A DNA stretch of 55,532 bases from Alphaproteobacteria bacterium (GTDB lineage: Bacteria; Pseudomonadota; Alphaproteobacteria; JAUHZY01): positions 1,606,834 through 1,662,365 of the forward strand of contig JAUHZY010000001.1 of the NCBI GenBank assembly GCA_030425825.1, in the 5' to 3' direction. Below are positions 46,111 through 54,250 of this stretch, piece after piece. Below the pieces are notes generated by a model. It did no database searches. It was not told where the DNA came from and worked only from the letters and a program-made list of their open reading frames with translations. The position numbers and the translations under genes were made by a program. Within the stretch, counting starts at the first letter, position 1. Each line of letters opens with the position of its first letter.

Positions 46111-47993
46111 CTTTTTCTAAACCCAGAAATAACAGATATGCTCCCACCCAAAATGACAAAGCCTGCGCCCAGCCATAAAAATAGAATGAGAGGTTCAATA
46201 ACGATATAAACAGACCATGTGTGTGAATCTATTTGATCTCCTAAAGTAATGTAAATGTCTTTTGTTAAAAAACTTTTGAAATCTGCTTCGATGGTTGTTG
46301 TGTCAGCATAAACATAATTTCTTTTTTCAGGCACAACCTCTCCAAGAAATACATTCTTTTTTGACAGATGAATGACAGCCTTTTCAGTGATGTAATTAGC
46401 TTCTTTTTTCTTGTAAACATTTGTCAGAGTGAACGTTGTTTCATTGAAAATGATAGGTTTATTTAAACTTAAAGAAAGATACTTTTCTGATTTAAGCGCC
46501 GAAGATCCAACCGCGCCAATGATAAAAAGCGCGATACCAGTATGTGCGACCCACATTGCAATCATGCTTAATGTTGTTTTTTTCTTACTTTTTAAATCTT
46601 TTTTTGCGCCCTGGAGCGTTGTGGTAAAAAGCCATACTGACATAGCAAATCCGATTGCAACAAAGAAAGATTTTGTCAGCAAGGTTGTTATGATGCCGAT
46701 CGCAATGCTGATTAAGAGGGCGCCTGAGCAGGCATCTCTGAGTTTTTTAAAAGATATTTTTTGCCACGCTGTGAGGCTTGAAAAGCCCATCAAGAGAGGA
46801 AGTGTAATACCAATCCACCCCATTGTTTTTAGGTAAAAGGGTGGTCCAACAGAAATTTGCCTTCCTTGTATGGCATCCAAGATAAGAGGGTATGTTGTGC
46901 CTAGAAAAACGATCGCAGAGGCGATAACTAAAATGATATTGCCAGATAAAATAAGGCCTTCTCGTGAGAGTAAAGGAGACTTCTTAGATGTGCTATGCGC
47001 AGCCCTGTACACAAATAAGCTAAATGAAAGAGTTGTAAATAAAAAGAAAAGGAAAAGGATATACATACCCCTCATCGGATCTGATGCAAAACTGTGAACT
47101 GATGTGATCAATCCTGATCTGACGAGAAATGTGCCGATTAAGCTGAGGCTAAATGTCAGCAAGCATAAAAAAGCACACCAGTAGGGATGAGCGTTCCTTT
47201 TCTCGAGGACGTTTAGTGAATGAATCAGGGCTGTGGCAATCAGCCAAGGCATTAAGCTGGCATTTTCAACGGGATCCCAGAACCACCAGCCGCCCCATCC
47301 TAACTCGTAATAGGCCCATCTGCTTCCTAAAATGATTCCTATTGTGAGAAATAACCATGTTAAGCGTGCCCACGGCTTTAACCAGCTGGCCCACTTCCTA
47401 TCAATTTTGTTTTCTAAAAGACCCGCCACAGCAAAGATAAACAAAATAGAAGAGCCGACATATCCAAGATACAGACCAGGTGGATGAATGCCAAGTGCAG
47501 GGTCTTGTAAAAGAGGATTAAGATCGCTTCCTGTGAACGGTGGCGGGAAAATCCTGGCAAAAGGGTTAGATGTCAAAAGGCTAAAAGATGTGAATGCGGT
47601 TAGCAGGCATGCTTGTACTCCAATCAGATTATTCTTAAAATGACGAGGGTATTTGTTAGAGCAAGCAACAATCAGGCTGACGATGCTGAGAATCAAAACC
47701 CACAGCAGCATTGATCCTTCATGATTTCCCCACAATGCAATGACTTTATAAAGCAGGGGTTTTGAAACATGAGAGTGATTTGCGACGAGTGAGACTGAAA
47801 AATCAGATAATATAAACCGGCCCATCAAAATCAAAAAACAAGAGAACGTAAAAAAGAAAATAAGGATTGAGATGCGACTCAGGATAGCTTCCTTGGTATC
47901 AAAGGCAGGCTGTCGCCAAAGAATGATTTGCAGCACAGAAAGCGCAAGAGAGACAATGAATATGAAGTGACCTGTTTCTGTGATATAACTCAT
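46107..47993 (-). CDS. ccmF: Cytochrome c heme lyase subunit CcmF
   Basis: Large membrane protein of System I cytochrome c maturation that accepts heme from CcmE and attaches it to apocytochrome. Many membrane helices surround the tryptophan-rich WGGWWFWDPVENASLMPWL signature. ALWGNHEGSMLLWVLIL is another family block. About 628 residues is normal. The frame opens at a GTG at 47999; the ATG at 47993 begins MSYITETGHF and is preferred. It is divergent from the T4SS operon. Confidence 0.95.
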   Translation of the reverse strand: MSYITETGHFIFIVSLALSVLQIILWRQPAFDTKEAILSRISILIFFFTFSCFLILMGRFILSDFSVSLVANHSHVSKPLLYKVIALWGNHEGSMLLWVLILSIVSLIVACSNKYPRHFKNNLIGVQACLLTAFTSFSLLTSNPFARIFPPPFTGSDLNPLLQDPALGIHPPGLYLGYVGSSILFIFAVAGLLENKIDRKWASWLKPWARLTWLFLTIGIILGSRWAYYELGWGGWWFWDPVENASLMPWLIATALIHSLNVLEKRNAHPYWCAFLCLLTFSLSLIGTFLVRSGLITSVHSFASDPMRGMYILFLFFLFTTLSFSLFVYRAAHSTSKKSPLLSREGLILSGNIILVIASAIVFLGTTYPLILDAIQGRQISVGPPFYLKTMGWIGITLPLLMGFSSLTAWQKISFKKLRDACSGALLISIAIGIITTLLTKSFFVAIGFAMSVWLFTTTLQGAKKDLKSKKKTTLSMIAMWVAHTGIALFIIGAVGSSALKSEKYLSLSLNKPIIFNETTFTLTNVYKKKEANYITEKAVIHLSKKNVFLGEVVPEKRNYVYADTTTIEADFKSFLTKDIYITLGDQIDSHTWSVYIVIEPLILFLWLGAGFVILGGSISVISGFRKR

Positions 47994-48008
47994 AATCACA
48001 ATATATAA

Positions 48009-48029
48009 GGTGTTTTTTATTTGAACACC
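48009..48029. promoter_or_regulatory. Inverted repeat upstream of ccmF
   Basis: GGTGTT (48009-48014) and AACACC (48024-48029) form a perfect 6-bp dyad separated by 9 nt, about 15-35 bp upstream of the ccmF start in the 154-bp divergent gap. It could be an operator for either gene or a leader hairpin. The motif does not identify a regulator. Confidence 0.3.
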
Positions 48030-48057
48030 ACAAAATATGCTAGGAGAATGGCATCTT

Positions 48058-48086
48058 TTGACTTTTCCTTTTTGAGCCGTTATAAA
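48058..48086 (+). promoter_or_regulatory. Sigma70-type promoter of the T4SS operon
   Basis: TTGACT (48058-48063) and TATAAA (48081-48086) are separated by exactly 17 bp; each hexamer matches the consensus at 5 of 6 positions. Transcription would start near 48092, leaving a leader of about 60 nt before the ATG at 48153. It is the best promoter match I found in the window and suggests that the secretion genes have their own transcription start. Confidence 0.6.
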
Positions 48087-48152
48087 TCGCTTTCTAAAAT
48101 CTTACATTTAAGCTAAGCTGACGCCCTGTTTTGATGGGAAAAAACAAGATAA

Positions 48153-49892
48153 ATGCAAAAACTTTTCAAACTTTCTTTACTGTTCTTATTTGTGTTTGTT
48201 GCTGCTTGTGGTGAAGAACCACCACCCGCACCAACACCACCGCCTTTGGAAATACCAGAGAATGATGATACATTTTCCAATGTTCTCAAGTTGCCACCAA
48301 GGCGTCCCGCACGTGGTGAGTTGACGCCACCAGAAGTTAAGCTTCTTGAGCTAAAGCCAGATGAGGCTGCACAAAAGATCGTTATTTTTTCAAATACAGG
48401 GCAGTTACCTCTTAAGATAAAAGGGCTGAGAAGTACCGGAAACAATGCAAAAATCTCTGTTGAAGGAAGTTGTAAGCCAGATCTGGAAATTGACCCAGGC
48501 CAAGGATGTGACTTGTCAGTAAAGTTTGAGGGCGCAAAAGCCCAAGCGCCCCTTAAAAGTGAAGTGATCATTTTTCATGATGGTGATAATGCGCCATCAT
48601 TTTTGCCTATCACAGTTGAGGTTGTGAAGCCGCCGGAGCCACCTGCGCCTCCGCCAGAGCCAGAACCAGAGCCAGAACCGGCCCCTGCGCCTGCACCAAG
48701 ACCTGTTGTTCAGGCTCCTCGTCCTGCGCCTCCCCCAAGAGTTGAGGCACCTGCGCCTCCCCCTCCTGTCATTCGGCGTGTATCACCGGTTGCACCATAT
48801 GGAAAAACACTTAGCGCCATCGCTTTAAAAAGATCGGATAGCGGTATTAAAATTCATCTCGCTGAAGATGCCCTTGATGAAGGCGATCAAATAACACAAT
48901 ATCGTATGAAGGATTCAAATTGGGATCGTGAAGAGCTTTTGTCTGATGAAGGTCTTTTCCCTAAAACAACCTCTACGTTTCCTGTCGATCGTACAAGAAT
49001 TATTACAGCTGATCGGCATATTGCTGCAATTCTAGAGACGCCAATTAATGGATCTTTTGGTGGACGCGTTGTTGCCGTTGTTGAGAGAAATATTTATGGC
49101 AGTGATGGCCGTAAAGTGTTGATTCCTGCAGGCGCTCGCGTCGTAGGGGAGTCTCCTGCAACAGAGGGTAGTTCAGACCCAAGGATTGAAGTGACGTGGA
49201 GTCGCGTTTTACTGCCTAATGGCGCAACAATTGCGATTGACTTTACAAGCGCTGATTCGGTCGGACAGCATGGTGTCGTTGGTCATGTGCAAAAGCGATA
49301 TTTTGAACGTTATGGGGTTCCTTTGCTTGTTTCTGCCATTGCAGGTTTGACACGTATAGCAGTCAGTGATTCAACAAGTGGTGTGACGGTTATTGGTGAT
49401 ACTGTGACAGAAACATCAGAGTCACCGAAGCAAGAAGCTATTGACGATTTAACACAAGAGCTTTCGGATAAGCTGACGGAGGCACTGGAAGAAAATACAG
49501 AAGCAGAGCCTGTAGTTACAGTCCCCGCAGGAACGCGTATTTATGTTGTGCCAACGCGTGATATTTTCTTGCGAGATCCAGAGACATTTGTTGCAGCAGC
49601 AGATGAGAGAGAGCGATTAAGAGGAAAAATTTCTGATCTTTCGGTTGAGAGGTTCATCGCAGATCCAAAACAATATCCAGAAAGATATGGCATATCAGAG
49701 CTTCCACGTGTTGAACAAGCACCAGAAAGGCGTTTTCAGCCTTCAACATCCCCGAGCGGATACGATCGTGCTCAGCCAAACTGGGCGCCTGCATTAAGAC
49801 TGCCACCAAGCAGTCCTCTTGCGCCAAGCCCAGTTCCGCAAGGACAAGCTGGCAACAGGCCTTCAGAAAACAGCGGACCGCCTCTTAAATAG
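48153..49892 (+). CDS. virB10: VirB10/TrbI-family T4SS protein, predicted lipoprotein with ASH-like domain
   Basis: Probable envelope-spanning scaffold of a type IV secretion system. The N-terminus is a lipoprotein signal (lipobox VAAC, C19) in place of the usual VirB10 inner-membrane helix. A beta-rich domain (about 60-158) reads like an ASH/choice-of-anchor module (FSNTGQLPLKIKGL, a C107/C119 pair, DPGQGCDLSVKF). A proline-rich stretch (about 160-208) leads to the TrbI/VirB10 domain (about 275-475): ETPINGSFGGRVVAVVERN, IPAGARVVGES and VPAGTRIYVVPTRD. A Pro-rich tail follows. Position ahead of virB11 and virD4 supports the call. The N-terminal architecture is unusual. Confidence 0.85.
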   Translation: MQKLFKLSLLFLFVFVAACGEEPPPAPTPPPLEIPENDDTFSNVLKLPPRRPARGELTPPEVKLLELKPDEAAQKIVIFSNTGQLPLKIKGLRSTGNNAKISVEGSCKPDLEIDPGQGCDLSVKFEGAKAQAPLKSEVIIFHDGDNAPSFLPITVEVVKPPEPPAPPPEPEPEPEPAPAPAPRPVVQAPRPAPPPRVEAPAPPPPVIRRVSPVAPYGKTLSAIALKRSDSGIKIHLAEDALDEGDQITQYRMKDSNWDREELLSDEGLFPKTTSTFPVDRTRIITADRHIAAILETPINGSFGGRVVAVVERNIYGSDGRKVLIPAGARVVGESPATEGSSDPRIEVTWSRVLLPNGATIAIDFTSADSVGQHGVVGHVQKRYFERYGVPLLVSAIAGLTRIAVSDSTSGVTVIGDTVTETSESPKQEAIDDLTQELSDKLTEALEENTEAEPVVTVPAGTRIYVVPTRDIFLRDPETFVAAADERERLRGKISDLSVERFIADPKQYPERYGISELPRVEQAPERRFQPSTSPSGYDRAQPNWAPALRLPPSSPLAPSPVPQGQAGNRPSENSGPPLK

Positions 49893-49899
49893 GTTGTCA

Positions 49900-49918
49900 A
49901 AGATGGTGATATCATCTT
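49900..49918 (+). promoter_or_regulatory. Small dyad between virB10 and virB11
   Basis: AAGATG (49900-49905) and CATCTT (49913-49918) form a perfect 6-bp dyad around 7 nt in the 55-bp gap between virB10 and virB11. It is AT-rich, so any hairpin is weak. It might modulate read-through or protect an mRNA end. There is no T-run of terminator type directly after it. Confidence 0.25.
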
Positions 49919-49947
49919 AAAATCTTATTTAAAAAGGGACGCATATT

Positions 49948-51006
49948 ATGAAAACAATAAATCCATTACTGGCAGCTGCAATTCGTCCATTGGCTGCGTA
50001 TTATAGCAATCCTGGCCTAGAAGAAATAGCCATTAACCGTCCAGGAGAAGTTTGGTTAAAACACGCTGGTGGTGGTGATAAAAAGCTGAATAGTCATTCG
50101 GGGTGGGAGGCTGTTGATGCACCTGAAATTACTTACAACTACCTTGAAGACCTTTGTGTTCAGCTTTCAAACGTGACAAAGCAGAAATTTGATCCCGAAA
50201 TGTCGCCTGTTCTTTATGCTGACTTGCCAGAAGGACACAGATTTACGTCTATTTTAGGGCGAAATGTTCAGTATGATAACTTTGATGATAAAGGTGTTGC
50301 GATCGCGATTCGTCTTTATTCTCCTGATCGTGTGATTGGTCTAGAGAAGTTTGGTCTTACGGAAGAGTCCGCAGACCTAGAAGTAGCAGATGATCATTCG
50401 GGACAAAGAAAACGTTATTCAGAATCCCCTTTAGAAGATCTTGTTGGGGCTGTTCAGAATGGTGAAGCCGTTCTGATTTCTGGGGCGACAGCAACAGGGA
50501 AAACGACTTTTCTTAACAACTTAATAAGCCGTATTGAAGAAGATCGTCGTGTGGTCACGGTTGAAGACGTGCGCGAGCTGCGTGTGCCACATAAAAATCG
50601 TGTGCATTTGGTCGCCAGTCGAACGAATTCCTCGACGGATGTAGATGATCGTGCGCTTCTTGATATTGTTGTGCGGATGACACCAGACGTTTTGATTTGT
50701 GGTGAGATTGGTATGAAAAATGCTGCGGGTATTTACCGCCTGATGACGACCGGACATTCGAATTTTATGTGTACTATTCATGCGCATAGTCCAGAGCTGG
50801 CAATTCGTGCCTTTTGGCAAAACCTATCACAATCAATGCCTGGCTTGGACCCTAAATCAGTGATGGATGTTATCTCTGCAGGGTTTGGTCGTATTGTTCA
50901 AATTGAACGTCAGGGACGTAATCGTGTTGTAACGGCAATTGATATGCCAAAATTAAGTGCTGAAGAATTTACAGAAAAAGGGTATGGTGAAAATCCTCCT
51001 AAGTAG
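49948..51006 (+). CDS. virB11: VirB11-family T4SS ATPase
   Basis: Hexameric cytosolic traffic ATPase that powers pilus formation and substrate transfer in T4SS. The N-terminal domain has the VirB11 hallmark GLEEIAINRPGEVWLK. In the C-terminal domain, Walker A is GATATGKTT (179-187), VVTVEDVREL is the Asp box, PDVLICGEIG the Walker B and TGHSNFMCTIHAHSP the His box. Length 352 aa is normal. AAGGGA is 9 nt before the ATG. It lies between virB10 and virD4, the same order as in Rickettsiales vir clusters. Confidence 0.93.
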   Translation: MKTINPLLAAAIRPLAAYYSNPGLEEIAINRPGEVWLKHAGGGDKKLNSHSGWEAVDAPEITYNYLEDLCVQLSNVTKQKFDPEMSPVLYADLPEGHRFTSILGRNVQYDNFDDKGVAIAIRLYSPDRVIGLEKFGLTEESADLEVADDHSGQRKRYSESPLEDLVGAVQNGEAVLISGATATGKTTFLNNLISRIEEDRRVVTVEDVRELRVPHKNRVHLVASRTNSSTDVDDRALLDIVVRMTPDVLICGEIGMKNAAGIYRLMTTGHSNFMCTIHAHSPELAIRAFWQNLSQSMPGLDPKSVMDVISAGFGRIVQIERQGRNRVVTAIDMPKLSAEEFTEKGYGENPPK

Positions 51007-51019
51007 GTCAGGTTAAAGA

Positions 51020-53746
51020 ATGTTTTTTAATAACTACAGAATGTTGAATGCCGGTAAGGCCCATCTGCGCGCTAAGCTTGATTGGGTAAACTGGAACGTA
51101 AGGACGTCTGTTTTTGGCGTTATTGTTGGGTTTACATTATTATTTTTGGCCTATCCGTTTTCAATGGTTTTGGAAATGGGCTTTAACAAACAAAGCCTTT
51201 CATGGATGGGAGGGTTCTTTACAACATTTTTCCCTTACTTTTTTGATTATTGGATTCCGGCTATTTGGGATTGGATTAAGGAGTCTAATAGGAATGGTGC
51301 TTTTCTTTTACCATTATCGATGTGGATTGCGATTGTCACACCTATATTCGTCATCATTATTGGGACATCTATGAACCCTCACTGGGCTTTGCCATCACAT
51401 TTTGGTCGTGCGCGTGAGGCTGATTATAGAACAATTAAAAAGATGGGTGTGTTGAATGGCTGGCTTGTGATCTTGGGTAAATGGCAAAGAAAATATCTCA
51501 TGCTGAAAGAGACATTAACGGTCCTTTGTATGGCCCCCCCAGGAACAGGTAAAACGACAGGTGTGGTTGTGCCGACAATGTTGAGCTGTGATGCCCTGAC
51601 AATGATTGTAAACGACGTGAAGCCTGAGATCGCGAGAATGACAAGCGGATATCGTGAGACGGTGAGTTGTGTTTTTGTTCTTGAGTGGGCAGCCTCTGAT
51701 GATCCTGAGATTAATCTTTTTTACCCACGTTGGAATCCACTTTCTCCAGGCGTTATTCCACCAGCAGGTGCAAATAGAGATTTGTATATTGACCGATTAA
51801 CAAACGTTATTGTTGAGGAACCTAAGGGAAACCAAGATCCACACTGGACAATTAAGGGGCGTGCTGCGCTTGCTGGGATGATCCACTTCATCGCAGCGAA
51901 AGTTGAAAGCGGAAGTTATGAAGGGCTGCCTGCTAAGTGGCATGGCGAAGAGGCAAGCTTGCCTATGATGATCGATTGGCTGAACGAAGGTGTTTATAAC
52001 GCTAGTAAGGTGATCGAAGAGTTACGCCAGACAGATCCCAATGCTGCTTTGATGGCTGATCCCATGAGAGAGTTTTTAAGTGATGCAGCAAATGAGTCTA
52101 TGGAAAATAACTATAGTAGTCGTGCCTTTCTTGAACTAAACCAGCTTGCAAATACCCCTGATAAAGAACGTGGTTCTATCTTAAGTACGATGGATGGTGG
52201 TCTTATTGTTTTCAAAAACTCGGCTGTTGTTGCGCGCACGAGTGCTTCAGATTTCGAATTTATTGATACGCGTGGGATGATTGATCAAGATGATGGTCAA
52301 ATGAAGCCCATGACGGTTTATCTTTGTGTGAACCTGGAAGACGCGAAAGCCCTTGGGACGATTACGGGTATTTTTGTTGAAACCTTAACAGCTTGGCTTG
52401 TCGCGCATGCACCAGGGGCTAAAGATAAGGCTGGTCGTAAGGCTGGCCCATATCCTGTCTTGTTTGTTCTTGATGAGTTCCCGCAAATGCCTAAGCTTGA
52501 TGCCCTTATGAAGGGTCCCGAGGTTGGTCGTGGACAGAAGGTTTCATATCTGTTGATTGGACAAGACCTTGCACAGGTGGAAGAAACTTATGGGAAAACA
52601 GGTGTTGAAAGATTCTTCTCGAACTCTTTTGCCAAAATTATTTTGCCGATGAACAATGATGCTGCCGCAAAACGTATCGGTGATATGATCGGGAAAGTAA
52701 CAATTATTGAGAAAAGTAGAAGCCGTGAAGAAGGTATTGGTGCAAATGTGAACCCTTTTAAAGCTAATGTAACCAAGTCTTATAAAGAGCATATGATTTG
52801 GGCTGGTGGTGATATTTTGAATATGGAAAAAGGTATTCAGCTTGTCTTGATTCAAGGATTTACGAGACGACCAATTGTTTGCCAAACACCATTTTTCTTT
52901 AAAGATCCGAAATTTAGAAGAATGGTTTCTCCTGGGGATGGTGGGGTTTTTCCTGCTGCACCACCCATGCCAGACTGGAAGATTCGTGAACGAATAGAGA
53001 AATATCAAGAAGAAAAGAAAGAGCTTGAAAAGTTATCGGCAGAAGGCAAAGCACCCACTGCGCCAGGACAGTCCCAACAAGCACAAGCAGCACAGCAACA
53101 GGATGAATCCATTTATGCACGGATTATTATTATGTTTAGCGATGTTGTTGCAATTGACGAAGATACAGACACAGCAATTATGGAAATTGCTTGTGCGGAA
53201 CTTCAAGATGGTGAGGTTACAGGAAATAATTTCCATATTTTTTGTAAGCTATCAGCAAGTGACCTTGAAGAATATAAAGAGAATGTTGCGGAAAGGGTGC
53301 CTGAATGGCTAGATTCTTACGCTGTGAGTGTAGAAAGGCTGGGTGACGAAACAGATCCAGAGAGGCGCGCGGAAGCTTTAGCGTCTGAAGAAGCAAAAGA
53401 GGTGAGCGAAAAAGTGCCTTTATTCTCTGACATTGCCTCAGAATTTATTGAATGGATTAACCCATCTCCTGTTGTTTCCTATAACGCAGGGCTGGAGTTT
53501 GGTGTTTTAAACCCTGAGCTTATGAAGGCAGATTATGATCCTATTCCGGGCGAAAGAATTTTCTCGGTGATTGATTGGTCTAAAGAAAACCTACCTGACG
53601 CTAACAGCTCTATCATAGGCCTTGCGAATCATTTTGGTGTTGATGCTGTTGAGGAAGAACATGGCTTGAGATATTTACAATATCTTGCGGGCATCTACTT
53701 AAAAGTTGAAGAGATTGAAATCAATAATATGATGGCAACTTCATAA
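51020..53746 (+). CDS. virD4: VirD4/TraG-type T4SS coupling ATPase fused to a degenerate DnaQ-like exonuclease domain
   Basis: Inner-membrane ATPase that brings substrates to the T4SS channel. Two membrane regions (about 30-52 and 95-116) precede the ATPase domain with Walker A PPGTGKTT (173-180), Walker B VLFVLDEF (480-487) and a GQDLAQVEETYG segment. After a Gln/Ala-rich linker (about 655-697), a 200-residue C-terminal domain aligns by eye with DNA polymerase III epsilon: TGNNFHIFCKL, ASEFIEWINPSPVVSYNAGL and HGLRYLQYLAGIYLKV. The exonuclease acidic residues are lost (no D-x-E in the first motif, E826 for Asp, L886 for Asp); H881 remains. At 908 aa it is much longer than VirD4 (about 600-650). 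Confidence 0.88.
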   Translation: MFFNNYRMLNAGKAHLRAKLDWVNWNVRTSVFGVIVGFTLLFLAYPFSMVLEMGFNKQSLSWMGGFFTTFFPYFFDYWIPAIWDWIKESNRNGAFLLPLSMWIAIVTPIFVIIIGTSMNPHWALPSHFGRAREADYRTIKKMGVLNGWLVILGKWQRKYLMLKETLTVLCMAPPGTGKTTGVVVPTMLSCDALTMIVNDVKPEIARMTSGYRETVSCVFVLEWAASDDPEINLFYPRWNPLSPGVIPPAGANRDLYIDRLTNVIVEEPKGNQDPHWTIKGRAALAGMIHFIAAKVESGSYEGLPAKWHGEEASLPMMIDWLNEGVYNASKVIEELRQTDPNAALMADPMREFLSDAANESMENNYSSRAFLELNQLANTPDKERGSILSTMDGGLIVFKNSAVVARTSASDFEFIDTRGMIDQDDGQMKPMTVYLCVNLEDAKALGTITGIFVETLTAWLVAHAPGAKDKAGRKAGPYPVLFVLDEFPQMPKLDALMKGPEVGRGQKVSYLLIGQDLAQVEETYGKTGVERFFSNSFAKIILPMNNDAAAKRIGDMIGKVTIIEKSRSREEGIGANVNPFKANVTKSYKEHMIWAGGDILNMEKGIQLVLIQGFTRRPIVCQTPFFFKDPKFRRMVSPGDGGVFPAAPPMPDWKIRERIEKYQEEKKELEKLSAEGKAPTAPGQSQQAQAAQQQDESIYARIIIMFSDVVAIDEDTDTAIMEIACAELQDGEVTGNNFHIFCKLSASDLEEYKENVAERVPEWLDSYAVSVERLGDETDPERRAEALASEEAKEVSEKVPLFSDIASEFIEWINPSPVVSYNAGLEFGVLNPELMKADYDPIPGERIFSVIDWSKENLPDANSSIIGLANHFGVDAVEEEHGLRYLQYLAGIYLKVEEIEINNMMATS

Positions 53747-53751
53747 AAGTG

Positions 53752-54249
53752 CTAATGTGCTGAAGGCTTTTTTGTAGGCATTGGGGGGACAGGCTTCTTG
53801 GTAGGCGCCGGTTTTTCTTCAGGTTTTTTCTGAATATCTAGGGTGTTCGCAGTTAATGTTGCACTTAAAGGATGACCGTCACAATCCACGCCAACACACA
53901 TTTTTTCTATTTTCCATGTGCTAAGAGGGTTAAGATTCACAGCACTGTGAAGTGCAGCCCACCACTCATAATAAGATTCAATCTTAGGGAAGTTTATCAT
54001 AATGTTTTTTGAGCTGCTGAGAACCTTGCTCTCTGGGTAACTTTTTTTCAAATACTCTTCTACGGCTTTATATTCTTTCTTATTCATATCGCGCAGATGT
54101 GTTTCAGGCAGCTGAAGGGAAACCCCTTCTTTCGGCAAGTTATTGTGGTCAATTGTTTCAGGTTTTTGCTGAACAAAGCTGATGCCGATGGCCATCATAA
54201 GGATGGCGCACCCCCATATGCCAAGAATAATTATTTTTGACTTATCCAT
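53752..54249 (-). CDS. Bitopic membrane protein of unknown function, GspM/PilO-like
   Basis: Not recognised as a named family. One N-terminal membrane helix (about residues 5-26) is followed by a periplasmic domain with a predicted alpha-beta-alpha-beta-beta order: helix at KKEYKAVEEYLKKSYP, strand NIMINFP, helix YYEWWAALHSAV, strands WKIEKMCVG and LSATLTANTL. That order is the ferredoxin-like fold of GspM/PilO assembly-platform proteins. The C-terminal 25 residues are Pro/Lys-rich. It begins 1 bp after its upstream partner ends and is convergent with virD4 (5-bp gap). The GspM/PilO (or IncI PilP) resemblance is inference from pattern only. Confidence 0.55.
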   Translation of the reverse strand: MDKSKIIILGIWGCAILMMAIGISFVQQKPETIDHNNLPKEGVSLQLPETHLRDMNKKEYKAVEEYLKKSYPESKVLSSSKNIMINFPKIESYYEWWAALHSAVNLNPLSTWKIEKMCVGVDCDGHPLSATLTANTLDIQKKPEEKPAPTKKPVPPMPTKKPSAH

Positions 54250-54250
54250 T

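Noticed and set aside
52544-53236. Minus-strand open frames opposite virD4
   Set aside because: They are low-complexity shadow frames overlapping the ATPase and DnaQ-like domains, with no family features.
48000-53760. Integrative or conjugative element around the T4SS genes
   Set aside because: No integrase, relaxase, transposase, tRNA gene or flanking direct repeat is visible, and base composition looks like that of the neighbours.
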